Part shown: positions 5,308 to 13,325 of the stretch, in pieces
Layout of the letters: the number at the start of each line of letters is the position of its first letter
Numbering within the stretch: position 1 is the stretch's first letter
Assembly (NCBI GenBank): GCA_030586765.1
Contig: JAUQZZ010000025.1
Coordinates: forward strand, 1 to 16,027
Source of the DNA: Candidatus Brocadiales bacterium
Lineage (GTDB): Bacteria; Planctomycetota; Brocadiia; Brocadiales; Bathyanammoxibiaceae
Reading direction: 5' to 3'
DNA length: 16,027 nucleotides
Position numbers and translations under genes: made by a program
Notes under the pieces: model-generated
Databases searched by the model: none
The model's input: only the letters and a program-made list of their open reading frames with translations
What the model was told of the DNA's origin: nothing

Positions 5308-6933
5308 TTGAAGGACGAGATAAAAACTCTTAAGGGAGAAGAGGTAAAAGAAGAATGCTCCACCCTTTCGGGTATCCCTCTAAAGCCCTTTTACACCCCC
5401 GCTGACATAGCCTGTCTGGACTACATGCGAGACCTTGGCCTGCCGGGACAATACCCTTATACAAGGGGTATCCATGAGAGTATGTATCTGGCCAGGCTCT
5501 GGACAATGAGGCTATTTTCAGGATTTGGCACAGCGGCTCAAACAAACAAGAGGTTTCGATTCCTCCTGGAGGAGGGCGAGACTGGTCTCTCAGTGGCCTT
5601 TGATATGCCTACCATAATGGGATATGACTCAGACCACCCTCGTGCAAGGGGAGAAGTGGGTCTCTGCGGCGTAGCCATTGATAGTCTGGAAGATATGGAG
5701 ATACTCTTCCAGAACATAGCCCTTGACCAAGTTACTACCTCCATGACCATCAATGCCCCCGCCAGTGTGCTGTTTGCTATGTATCTGGTGGTGGCTGAGA
5801 AAAGAGGTATACCCTTTGATAAACTCCATGGGACCATACAAAACGACATCTTGAAGGAATACATTGCCCAGAAATCTTTTATCTTCCCACCGAAGCCTTC
5901 CTTAAGACTGGTAACAGACATAATTGCCTACTCCACGAGGCATGTTCCCAAATGGAATCCTGTCTCTGTAAGCGGCTACCACATGAGGGAGGCTGGTGCA
6001 ACAGCAGTTCAAGAACTGGCCTTCACCCTTGCTGACGGTTTTACTTACGTGGAGGCTACAATGGAAGCAGGGCTAGATATAGACGAATTTGCTCCCAGGA
6101 TATCCTTCTTCTTTAATTCCCATTCCGACTTTTTTGAAGAGATTGCCAAGTTCCGTGCAGCCCGCAGGATATGGGCAAGGGAGATGAAAGAGCGCTACAA
6201 GGCAAAGAGGCCTGAATCTGTGTGGCTAAGATTCCACACCCAAACGGCAGGCTGTACCTTGACGGCACAGCAGCCAGAAAACAACATCGTCCGTGTAGCA
6301 TTTCAGGCACTCCAGGCCGTCCTGGGCGGTACCCAGTCCCTGCATACCAACTCAATGGATGAAACCTTTGCCCTTCCATCGGAAAAGGCTGCCACCCTGG
6401 CACTACGTACTCAGCAGATAATTGCCTATGAGACGGGGGTTGCTAACACTATTGACCCCCTTGCTGGTTCTTACCTCGTAGAATCCCTTACCAACCGCAT
6501 GGAGGAAGAGGCCAACAAACACTTCCAAGAGATAGGGCAAAGGGGCGGGATGCTGAGGTGCATTGAGGAAGGATACTTCCAGAAAGAGATTATTCAATCT
6601 GCCAGGCGCTATCAAGAGGCCCTTGAACGCAAGGAGAGGATTATTGTGGGCTTAAACAAGTATGAACATCCCGAGGAAAAGGTCATAATACCCACCCTGA
6701 AGGTAGATCCCTCTGTAGAGAAGGAACAGATAAGGCGTCTGAAATCCCTAAAGGCCAGGAGGGATAATAGAAAGGTAGAGGAATCTTTGGGGACGCTTAG
6801 GGAGGCTTCTAGGGGCAGAGAAAATGTCATGCCCTATGTCCTTGATTGTGTGAGGAATTATGCAACCCTGGGGGAGATTATAAATGTCTGGAGGGAGGTC
6901 TTCGGGCAGTACAGAGAGCCTGTAATGTATTAA
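5308..6933 (+). CDS. icmA: B12-dependent acyl-CoA mutase large subunit, predicted isobutyryl-CoA mutase
   Basis: The 541-residue TIM-barrel subunit of the methylmalonyl-CoA mutase family has TRGIHESMYLARLWTMRLF, GYDSDHPRARGEVG, GTIQNDILKEY, VSGYHMREAGATA and GGTQSLHTNSMDE, and lacks the C-terminal B12 domain supplied by the next gene. Aligning by eye to Propionibacterium methylmalonyl-CoA mutase, Tyr89 corresponds to Phe70, Arg207 to Gln188 and His244 to His225. Phe and Gln at the first two positions are the known signature of isobutyryl-CoA mutase (isobutyryl-CoA <-> n-butyryl-CoA), because the Arg that binds the methylmalonyl carboxylate is absent. The start is TTG at 5308; a GGAAG lies about ten bases upstream and the first in-frame ATG would delete 39 residues. 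The operon is divergent from the Vor operon. Family placement is secure; substrate is inferred. Confidence 0.9.
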   Translation: MKDEIKTLKGEEVKEECSTLSGIPLKPFYTPADIACLDYMRDLGLPGQYPYTRGIHESMYLARLWTMRLFSGFGTAAQTNKRFRFLLEEGETGLSVAFDMPTIMGYDSDHPRARGEVGLCGVAIDSLEDMEILFQNIALDQVTTSMTINAPASVLFAMYLVVAEKRGIPFDKLHGTIQNDILKEYIAQKSFIFPPKPSLRLVTDIIAYSTRHVPKWNPVSVSGYHMREAGATAVQELAFTLADGFTYVEATMEAGLDIDEFAPRISFFFNSHSDFFEEIAKFRAARRIWAREMKERYKAKRPESVWLRFHTQTAGCTLTAQQPENNIVRVAFQALQAVLGGTQSLHTNSMDETFALPSEKAATLALRTQQIIAYETGVANTIDPLAGSYLVESLTNRMEEEANKHFQEIGQRGGMLRCIEEGYFQKEIIQSARRYQEALERKERIIVGLNKYEHPEEKVIIPTLKVDPSVEKEQIRRLKSLKARRDNRKVEESLGTLREASRGRENVMPYVLDCVRNYATLGEIINVWREVFGQYREPVMY

Positions 6934-6948
6934 ATTTTAGAGATTCCC

Positions 6949-6954
6949 GGGAGG
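6949..6954 (+). promoter_or_regulatory. ribosome binding site deciding the GTG start of the B12 subunit
   Basis: GGGAGG lies six bases before GTG at 6961. An overlapping ATG at 6959 is in another frame that does not encode the B12 domain, so GTG is the start. Confidence 0.7.
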
Positions 6955-6960
6955 TAAAAT

Positions 6961-7392
6961 GTGTCGGTCATGGGAAACAGGCCAAAGGTACTAATTGCAA
7001 AAGTGGGACTGGATGGGCATGACCGCGGGGTAAAGGTGGTGGTCAAGGCCCTTGAAGAGGCAGGCTTTGAGGTCTATTACTCGGGCCTCCACCAAACACC
7101 AGAGGCAGTGGTAGATAAGGCCTTGGAACTAAACGTCGACCTCCTTGGGGTCAGCACCCTATGCGGTGCCCACCTTACCATATTCTCCGCTATCTCAAAA
7201 CTCCTGCGCCAGAAGGGTTCAAGGGTAAAGCTCTTTGGAGGGGGTATTATACCAGAGGCCGATAAGAAGGCCCTTAGGAGGATGGGCGTTGAGAGGATAT
7301 TCAGTCCGGGTACACCTTTAAGGGAGATTGTGGATTTTATAAGGAGTATATGTAAGGAAAAGAGGCTACCAAAAATAACTGCACAGAAGTAA
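6961..7392 (+). CDS. icmB: acyl-CoA mutase small subunit, cobalamin-binding domain
   Basis: The 143-residue protein is a stand-alone B12-binding domain of the mutase family. It has the base-off/His-on motif Asp18-x-His20-x-x-Gly23 (GLDGHDRG), in which His20 coordinates cobalt, then Ser65-Thr-Leu67 and the Gly-Gly-Gly loop at 93-95 (LFGGGIIPE), which hold the dimethylbenzimidazole tail. It pairs with the large subunit encoded 27 bases upstream to form the adenosylcobalamin holoenzyme. This two-polypeptide arrangement matches IcmA/IcmB and 2-hydroxyisobutyryl-CoA mutase rather than the classical single-chain catalytic subunit of methylmalonyl-CoA mutase. Its stop lies only two bases from the stop of the convergent acyl-CoA ligase. 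No MeaB/MeaI-type GTPase gene follows within the window. Confidence 0.93.
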   Translation: MSVMGNRPKVLIAKVGLDGHDRGVKVVVKALEEAGFEVYYSGLHQTPEAVVDKALELNVDLLGVSTLCGAHLTIFSAISKLLRQKGSRVKLFGGGIIPEADKKALRRMGVERIFSPGTPLREIVDFIRSICKEKRLPKITAQK

Positions 7393-7394
7393 CA

Positions 7395-9074
7395 TCAATC
7401 TTGCCTGAACTGGACGTCTTTATATTTCAGGAGCAAAGGCCTTAACTTCTCCTGGAGCTCAAGCCTCTTGGGCTTGCCAGTGGAGGTGTAAGGTACTTCC
7501 TGGCCTATAATTACTACCTTGGGCCTCATCCTGAAGGGCATCCTGTTCCTGCAGTACTGAAGTATCTCTTCCTCCTTCAACTCAACGCCATCCCTTGGAA
7601 CAACATATGCAGCAACCTCTTCACCGTAGTATTTATTTTCAAAGGCCACTGCTATGCCAAATTTAACCTTCGGATGACCCTTTAAGACCTCGTCCACCTC
7701 AAAGGGCGATATGTTCTGTCCCCCTCGTATTATAAGCTCCTTGAGCCTTCCCGTGATAAAGAAGAATTTTTGCCCCTTCGCATCTAATTTATAAAATCCC
7801 TCATCACCACTGAGGAACCAGCCCCACCTGTAGGCCTTCTCATCTGCCTCGGGCATCTTGAAATATCCTCTTGCTACGTTCCTTCCCCTTATAGCTATCT
7901 CCCCTCTCTGGAGCTCGCCCACCTCCTTACCCTCCTTGTCAAGGATCGTCATCTCGTTATGTATTATAGGCACTCCTATGGAGGGGAAGCCAAGGGCAGA
8001 GAGCCAGTACCTCCTCTCTTCCTCTAGCATATCTACAGGTAGAAAGCAGGAATAACAGGTGGTCTCAGACAAGCCGTATCCATGGATAATGGGGAATTTA
8101 AACTTCTCCTCAAATCTCAGGCTCGTATCCACTGCGAGGGGGCCAGCCCCACAGATGACCCACTTGAAAAGGCTCAAATCATACTGACTGATATCCTCTC
8201 CGACTCCCAGTAAAAACTCAAGCACCGTTGGTACAACACTAACAGCCGTTACCCTATCAGCGGATAAACCTTTCCAGAAGATAGTGCATTTGAACCGTCT
8301 CCTCAGGACACTAGTTCCACCAAAGTAGTAAGGGGTTAGCAGGGTAACTACCGTCCCATTGACATGGTGGATGGGCAGGATGCACATCAGGCGGTCAGCC
8401 TCCTTGAAGCCAAACCAGCGGGCAATACCATCGGCATCTGCAAGGAGATTATACTGGGAGAGGACCACACCTTTTGGTGGGCCAGTGGTTCCAGAGGTAT
8501 AGACGATAAAGGCATCGTCTCGGAGTTCTGAGGTGGGGGGGCTAAGGCTATCCTCCTTTTTCTCTATCTCCCGCTCAAGATTATAGACGCCTTCCTGAAC
8601 TACTTCCCCAGGGGATACTATATACTGAAGGGCTGGACAGTCTTTCTGGATGGAGAGTATCTCCTCTAGGCACTCTTTCATGCAAAAGACCGCCCTTGCC
8701 TCTGAATGCTCCAGCACGTACCGCTTCCTTTCTATCCTCTCCTCAGCATCAAGGGGCACTACTGCCAACCCAAGCTTCCAGGCGGCAAAGTAGATAACTA
8801 CCGTAGTGTAATGATTGACCATCGCTGTGGAGACCCTCTGACCTGGCCCTAGCCCGAGGGTATCCGTCATAAAGTTGGCAGTCCTATTGACGAGCTGGTT
8901 AAATTCCCTATAGGAGAATTCCCTCCTTAGGCTTATATCCTCATCGGTATAGATTAAGAAGGGTCTTGTAGGAAATCTCTCTGCCTGCTGGTCAATAAAC
9001 TGGGCAAGATTCTTCCAGGGGAATAAAAAGGTGTCACTTCCGCCTGGGGTGATGTATTCCCTTTTGCCATACAT
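7395..9074 (-). CDS. AMP-forming acyl-CoA synthetase (class I adenylate-forming enzyme)
   Basis: The 559-residue enzyme would activate a carboxylic acid to its CoA thioester through an acyl-AMP. All core motifs are present: the P-loop YTSGTTGPPKG (192-202), GYGLSETT (332-339), SGDEG (422-426), the hinge motif GRLKELIIRGG (442-452) and the catalytic C-terminal lysine Lys534 in STGKPKR. The chain length can differ widely in this superfamily and motifs do not give the substrate. Branched or short fatty acids such as isobutyrate, isovalerate or butyrate are suggested by the neighbours. It is the last gene of the five-gene minus-strand operon, four bases after the acyl-CoA dehydrogenase stop, and converges tail-to-tail with the mutase operon. 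Confidence 0.92.
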   Translation of the reverse strand: MYGKREYITPGGSDTFLFPWKNLAQFIDQQAERFPTRPFLIYTDEDISLRREFSYREFNQLVNRTANFMTDTLGLGPGQRVSTAMVNHYTTVVIYFAAWKLGLAVVPLDAEERIERKRYVLEHSEARAVFCMKECLEEILSIQKDCPALQYIVSPGEVVQEGVYNLEREIEKKEDSLSPPTSELRDDAFIVYTSGTTGPPKGVVLSQYNLLADADGIARWFGFKEADRLMCILPIHHVNGTVVTLLTPYYFGGTSVLRRRFKCTIFWKGLSADRVTAVSVVPTVLEFLLGVGEDISQYDLSLFKWVICGAGPLAVDTSLRFEEKFKFPIIHGYGLSETTCYSCFLPVDMLEEERRYWLSALGFPSIGVPIIHNEMTILDKEGKEVGELQRGEIAIRGRNVARGYFKMPEADEKAYRWGWFLSGDEGFYKLDAKGQKFFFITGRLKELIIRGGQNISPFEVDEVLKGHPKVKFGIAVAFENKYYGEEVAAYVVPRDGVELKEEEILQYCRNRMPFRMRPKVVIIGQEVPYTSTGKPKRLELQEKLRPLLLKYKDVQFRQD

Positions 9075-9078
9075 ATCT

Positions 9079-10218
9079 TTACTTTAACAATTCTTTAGAT
9101 ATTACTAGCCTTTGGACCTCAGAGGTGCCCTCGCCAATCTCGCAGAGTTTTGCGTCCCTGAAATACCTTTCAACGTGATAATCCTTCATGTAGCCATACC
9201 CACCAAATATCTGTACAGCCTTGGTGGCTGCCCTCATGGCTACCTCCGAGGCAAAGAGTTTTGCCTGAGAGGCCTCAAGTGGGCACCTCTTGCCCTGGTC
9301 CTTTAACCAGGCGGCCTTATGGACAAGCATCCTGGCGGCATCAATCTCCGTGGCCATATCTGCGAGCATCCACTGTATGGCCTGAAAATCACATATGGGC
9401 CGTCCAAACTGTTCCCTCTGTTTGGAATACTTTAGGGCCTCTTCAAGACAGCCCCTGGCAATGCCCACGGCCATAGCTCCTATGCCTATCCTGCCACCCT
9501 CAAGCACCTCTAGGAAGTCCATATAGCCCCCGTTTAGCCTTCCCAGGAGGTTATCCCTGGGGATGGTACAGTCCTCAAGGATTAACTCAGCGGTATCGCT
9601 ACACCTCATCCCCAGCTTTTCCTCTCTCCTACCCACAGAAAGACCTGCCGTACCTTTCTCCACTACGAAGGCAGAGATTCCTCCTCTTCCCTTGGATTTG
9701 TCCGTAGAGGCCATCACTACGTATACCTCTGCCAGCGAACCCTGAGTGATGAAGACCTTCCTGCCGTTTAGTATCCATTTATCACCCTTTGGAATGGCGG
9801 TGGTCTCAAGGGCTGAAGCATCGCTACCTGCCTGGGGTTCTGTAAGGGCCCAGGCACCAAGGCACTCTCCCCTGGCCAGGGGGGGAAGAAACTGCCTTTT
9901 CTGTTCTTCAGTACCAAACTTGTAGATATGGGAGAGGCAAAGGGAGTTATGGGCAGAGACCGTTAAGGTAACGGAGGCATCAAACCTCGCCAGTTCTTCT
10001 ACAGCCAGGGTGTAAGTGAGATAGTCGGTTCCTATTCCCCCGTATGTCTCAGGAACGAGCAAACCCATTAGACCAAGCCTGGCAAGGCTCTGGATAATCC
10101 GCCAGGGGAATTCTCCCTTCAAGTCTCTTTCAGCTATACCCGGCAGTATCTCCTTGTGGGCAAAATCCCTTAAGGTTCTCTGAAGGAGTTTTTGTTCCTC
10201 TGTAAGTTCTAATTCCAA
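9079..10218 (-). CDS. acyl-CoA dehydrogenase (first paralogue)
   Basis: The 379-residue FAD enzyme of the short-chain acyl-CoA dehydrogenase type introduces a 2,3-double bond into an acyl-CoA and hands electrons to an electron-transfer flavoprotein. Signatures are the N-terminal helix LTEEQKLLQRTLRDFA, WALTEPQAGSDASALETTA (123-141), GRKVFITQG, EGGRIGIGAMAVGIARG and the C-terminal IGEGTSEVQRLVISKELL. Glu363 in GEGT sits at the catalytic-base position of butyryl-CoA dehydrogenase. The usual Tyr before this Glu is Gly here. The first usable codon is TTG at 10218, eleven bases after the preceding stop, with only a weak ribosome site. The second paralogue opens the same operon, so the two probably act on different acyl-CoAs. 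Exact substrate is unknown. Confidence 0.92.
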   Translation of the reverse strand: MELELTEEQKLLQRTLRDFAHKEILPGIAERDLKGEFPWRIIQSLARLGLMGLLVPETYGGIGTDYLTYTLAVEELARFDASVTLTVSAHNSLCLSHIYKFGTEEQKRQFLPPLARGECLGAWALTEPQAGSDASALETTAIPKGDKWILNGRKVFITQGSLAEVYVVMASTDKSKGRGGISAFVVEKGTAGLSVGRREEKLGMRCSDTAELILEDCTIPRDNLLGRLNGGYMDFLEVLEGGRIGIGAMAVGIARGCLEEALKYSKQREQFGRPICDFQAIQWMLADMATEIDAARMLVHKAAWLKDQGKRCPLEASQAKLFASEVAMRAATKAVQIFGGYGYMKDYHVERYFRDAKLCEIGEGTSEVQRLVISKELLK

Positions 10219-10229
10219 GATTATACTTT

Positions 10230-10727
10230 TTATCTTGCAGGGGCTTCTTCTGGTAGCACGAAATAGACGTCTGTGGCCCTGAACTTAGAAAGCCTCAGGA
10301 AGCGGGCCTTCACTGGCATCCCTATCCTTACCTCCTCTGGTCTTGCTCCAACAAGCCTTGACAGAAGGAAGGTATCAACCCCAGGAAATTCCACCAATAT
10401 CAGGGTAAAGGGGGTCTCTTTAAGAAAGGCCTCGCTTCCGAAGTAGCAGGTGGTATAGGTATGAACAGAGCCTTCCAGGGGCAGTTCAAACCATTCGGTC
10501 TTCTGCCCACATTGCATGCAGTGGCTACGGGGTGTGGCATATTTGTAGTTGCAGGCTGTGCATCGGCTCCCCAAGAGTTTCCCCTTTGATAGTCCTGCAA
10601 AAAAGGGGGAGTCCTGCGCATAGCTGTGGATGTAATCTATCTCGTAGTGGTCCTTAATGATGATAGGGTCTATGTTGAAGAGGATTGTGCCCTCTTCGGT
10701 TTCTGGGAGTTTGAACTCTTTTGGCAT
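10230..10727 (-). CDS. DUF35 protein: zinc ribbon plus OB-fold, thiolase partner
   Basis: The 165-residue protein has an N-terminal helical segment, a rubredoxin-like zinc ribbon (Cys56-x2-Cys59, Cys70-x2-Cys73) and a C-terminal OB-fold (about residues 85-160, including RIGMPVKARF). Proteins of this build form complexes with thiolase-superfamily enzymes. Known cases are the acetoacetyl-CoA thiolase/HMG-CoA synthase assembly of archaea, where the OB domain helps channel CoA intermediates, and BbsA with the thiolase BbsB. The thiolase-like gene lies directly upstream, 51 bases away in the same operon, so the two products most likely form one complex. AGGAG about eleven bases before the ATG supports the start. 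Confidence 0.88.
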   Translation of the reverse strand: MPKEFKLPETEEGTILFNIDPIIIKDHYEIDYIHSYAQDSPFFAGLSKGKLLGSRCTACNYKYATPRSHCMQCGQKTEWFELPLEGSVHTYTTCYFGSEAFLKETPFTLILVEFPGVDTFLLSRLVGARPEEVRIGMPVKARFLRLSKFRATDVYFVLPEEAPAR

Positions 10728-10778
10728 CTTATTGTTCTTCTCCTAAGAAGCCCGATTAAAAAACTTATACAAAATCTT

Positions 10779-12062
10779 TTAAATCGATTCCAGGATACTC
10801 ACTGTTATATATGTGCCCGTGCCGGCGTGGCTGTGGATGAGGCCGCGCTTTGCATCTTTTATCTGCAATCTATCATTTCCCAGGTGTTTTTCTATGGTTC
10901 CCTGCAACTGCCAGAAGGCCATGACGGCCTGCATGAGACCAGTTGCCCCCACTGGATGGCCAAAGGCCAAAAGCCCTCCCGAAGGGTTTACAGGAATTTT
11001 CCCCTGTTTGCGGAGCTTGAGACCGTAGTCTATCCCTGGCATAAAGGGATTCCCCTCCTCCACAAACCTTCCGCCCTCTCCGTATCTGCAAAGACCAAGG
11101 TCTTCGCAGGTCTGGATCTCACTGGAGGTGTAGGCATCGTGAAGCTCAATAAAATCAAGCTCCTCTATAGGGTTTTTAATCCCTGCCATCTCATAGGCAA
11201 GCTTTGCAGCCATTCTGCCACCCCTGAAGGAATGAACCCCTGGATACCTTAACCCCTTATAATCTTCCTCCTTTTCGTGGGGCAACAGTATCACATTTCC
11301 CCTGGGCCTATCTGCCATCCGCATGGAATCCGTACCGCAACCTACACCAGTTACCTTCACGGGCCTAGGGCATACCTTTTTTGCAACCTCCTCTGAGGCC
11401 AGGATGGCTACGGCTGCACCGTCAGACATCTGGCATATGTCTAGCATTGTCAAGGGTGTGGCAACCATTGGCGACTGCCTTACATCCTTGATGGTAAGCT
11501 CCATGGGGCTCTGGGCATAAGGGTTATAGAAGGCGTTTTTGTGATTCTTAATGGAAACCATGGCCATCTGCTCTACCGTTGTACCAAATTCGTGCATGTG
11601 ACGCCTGACCATCATGGCGTAATAGCCAGTGTAAAATCCACCCACTGGGTAATCAAAATTTGTATCCGATGCATGGGCAATAAACTCATTTCCCTTCCAT
11701 GTGCTGACCCTTGACATGGTCTCAAAACCGAAGGCGAGGCAGACCTTCATCCTGCCTGAGGCAATGGCCTCCCAGGCTGCCTGGAAGCAGAGCCCACCCG
11801 TTGCCCCACCCCCTTCCACCCTTTTAGAGGGTCTGGGGCAGAGACCGAGGTAGTCCTGAACCATGCTGGCTGCCTTGAGCTGGCGGGTGAAATGGTCTGA
11901 AAAATATGAACCTACACTCCCGTCAATCATATCAGCCTTAAGGTGGGGTACATCTGCCATGGCATTATCAAAGGCCTCCTTGACCATGAGGCGGAAATCT
12001 TTGTCAGGATGGGCCTTCTTGAACTTAGTTATTCCGCCAGAAATCATATATACGGGGCGCAT
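10779..12062 (-). CDS. thiolase-superfamily protein (SCP2-thiolase-like) lacking the usual nucleophilic Cys
   Basis: The 427-residue protein has the two-lobed thiolase fold. The N-terminal region around the active site reads RVEGGGATGGLCFQ; by alignment to SCP2-type thiolases (E-x-x-C-A-S-G) the nucleophile position is Gly86, and the nearest Cys is residue 92. His308 (ELHDAYTSSE) and His369 (NPSGGLLAFGHPVGATG, 359-375) are kept, and the C-terminal CxG motif is replaced by HSHAGTG. Beta-keto thiolases cleave 3-oxoacyl-CoA with CoA, so this gene would give the last step of beta-oxidation if active. The Gly could instead mark a subfamily with different chemistry. It forms a unit with the DUF35 gene downstream. 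The ATG at 12062 has AAGGA about ten bases upstream. Confidence 0.88.
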   Translation of the reverse strand: MRPVYMISGGITKFKKAHPDKDFRLMVKEAFDNAMADVPHLKADMIDGSVGSYFSDHFTRQLKAASMVQDYLGLCPRPSKRVEGGGATGGLCFQAAWEAIASGRMKVCLAFGFETMSRVSTWKGNEFIAHASDTNFDYPVGGFYTGYYAMMVRRHMHEFGTTVEQMAMVSIKNHKNAFYNPYAQSPMELTIKDVRQSPMVATPLTMLDICQMSDGAAVAILASEEVAKKVCPRPVKVTGVGCGTDSMRMADRPRGNVILLPHEKEEDYKGLRYPGVHSFRGGRMAAKLAYEMAGIKNPIEELDFIELHDAYTSSEIQTCEDLGLCRYGEGGRFVEEGNPFMPGIDYGLKLRKQGKIPVNPSGGLLAFGHPVGATGLMQAVMAFWQLQGTIEKHLGNDRLQIKDAKRGLIHSHAGTGTYITVSILESI

Positions 12063-12097
12063 GTTTGCATATCCTTAAAAAGAACGTGGGTCTGTCA

Positions 12098-13240
12098 CTA
12101 CGTCCTCAAGAGTTCCCTGGCAATGACCAACCTCTGTATCTCTGAGGTCCCCTCGTAAAGAGTGGTTACCCTGGCGTCCCTGTACCACTTCTCGACGGGA
12201 AAGTCTGTAGTGTAGCCGTATCCCCCAAAGATTTGAAGGGCCTTAAAGGCGACCCTGTTTGCCATCTCTGAGGCAAAGAGTTTCGCCTGGGAGGCCTCTT
12301 TTGTATATGGGAGCCCCCTATCCTTCAGATAAGCCGCACGAAAGGTGAGGAGCCTCGCTGCTTCTATTTCCATAGACATATCGGCCAGCATGAACCTTAT
12401 CGCCTGAAAGCCTGAAATGGGCTGACCAAATTGGAACCTCTCCTTTGAGTATCTAAGGGCCTCTTCAAGGCAGGCCCTGGCAATGCCCACGGACTGGGTG
12501 GCAACGCCTATCCTGCCACCATCCAGGGTAATCATCGCTATCCCGAAACCGTCCCCCTCCTTGCCCAGTAGATTCTCCTCGGGGATGGTACAATCCTGGA
12601 AGTTTAGCTCCACAAGGTCAGAGGCCCTCAGGCCCATCTTTTCCTCTACCTTTCCTACGGAAAAACCTGGAGTACCTTTCTCTACCATAAAGGCAGAGAT
12701 ACCGTGGGCGCCTTTGGTCACGTCTGTAACAGCAAAGACAATGGCCACATCTGCATGGGCGCCGTTTGTTATAAAAAGCTTCGTCCCGTTTAGGACGTAC
12801 CGGCCTATCTTCTTTACAGCAGTGGTCTTCAAGCCTGCGGCATCACTGCCCGCCTGAGGTTCTGTGAGGGCAAAGCAACCGAGTTTCTCTCCCCTGGCTA
12901 AGGGTATTAAAAATCTATGCTTTTGCTCCTCACTTCCAAACCTGAAGATTGGCTCGCATACCAGCGAGTTATTTACCGAGATTATAATCGCTGTGGAGGC
13001 ACAGGCTCTGGAGAGTTCTTCCATGGCAAGGACGTAAGAAATGGTATCCATACCTGAGCCCCCGTACTGGACAGGTATCATAATGCCCATAAGGCCCATT
13101 TCAGAAGCCTTACGGATTTGCTCTTCAGGAAATCTTGCCTCCTTATCCAGTCTGGCTGCTACCGGCCCTAGCTCCTTATGCACAAACTCCCTCACCACAC
13201 CCAGAAGGAGTCTATGTTCATCGGTGAAAGAGAAATTCAT
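12098..13240 (-). CDS. acyl-CoA dehydrogenase (second paralogue), short-chain type
   Basis: The 380-residue FAD enzyme resembles butyryl-CoA and short-chain acyl-CoA dehydrogenases more closely than the paralogue at 9079-10218. It shows FALTEPQAGSDAAGLKTTA (123-141), GTKLFITNGAHAD, LDGGRIGVATQSVGIARA and a canonical LYEGTSEIQRLVIARELL, with catalytic Glu363 preceded by Tyr362. The reaction is butyryl-CoA (or a close relative) to crotonyl-CoA with electrons to Etf. This fits directly after an isobutyryl-CoA mutase. It is the first gene of the minus-strand operon, with the shared 40-bp element and promoter starting 56 bases upstream. The two dehydrogenases align residue for residue with almost no gaps, indicating an old duplication. 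Confidence 0.93.
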   Translation of the reverse strand: MNFSFTDEHRLLLGVVREFVHKELGPVAARLDKEARFPEEQIRKASEMGLMGIMIPVQYGGSGMDTISYVLAMEELSRACASTAIIISVNNSLVCEPIFRFGSEEQKHRFLIPLARGEKLGCFALTEPQAGSDAAGLKTTAVKKIGRYVLNGTKLFITNGAHADVAIVFAVTDVTKGAHGISAFMVEKGTPGFSVGKVEEKMGLRASDLVELNFQDCTIPEENLLGKEGDGFGIAMITLDGGRIGVATQSVGIARACLEEALRYSKERFQFGQPISGFQAIRFMLADMSMEIEAARLLTFRAAYLKDRGLPYTKEASQAKLFASEMANRVAFKALQIFGGYGYTTDFPVEKWYRDARVTTLYEGTSEIQRLVIARELLRT

Positions 13241-13295
13241 CCCTTTTTACCCGCCTCTTTATGAAACAACAAAAACTCCTCTTAAAGTACAAATA

Positions 13296-13325
13296 ATTTT
13301 ACTATATGACCTACGCCTAAAACAA
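13296..13325 (-). promoter_or_regulatory. predicted promoter of the acyl-CoA dehydrogenase operon
   Basis: TTGTTT (13325-13320) and TAAAAT (13301-13296) with an 18-base spacer point toward the gene at 13240. The hexamers and spacing are identical to those before the Vor operon. A start near 13289 would leave a leader of about 49 bases. Confidence 0.6.

Noticed and set aside
5308..6933. annotation as methylmalonyl-CoA mutase large subunit
   Set aside because: The carboxylate-binding Arg and the active-site Tyr are Gln and Phe, so methylmalonyl-CoA is an unlikely substrate.
10626..11252. 208-codon plus-strand reading frame
   Set aside because: It lies antisense across the DUF35 and thiolase-like genes, both of which have clear family motifs. 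Its product has no recognisable domain.
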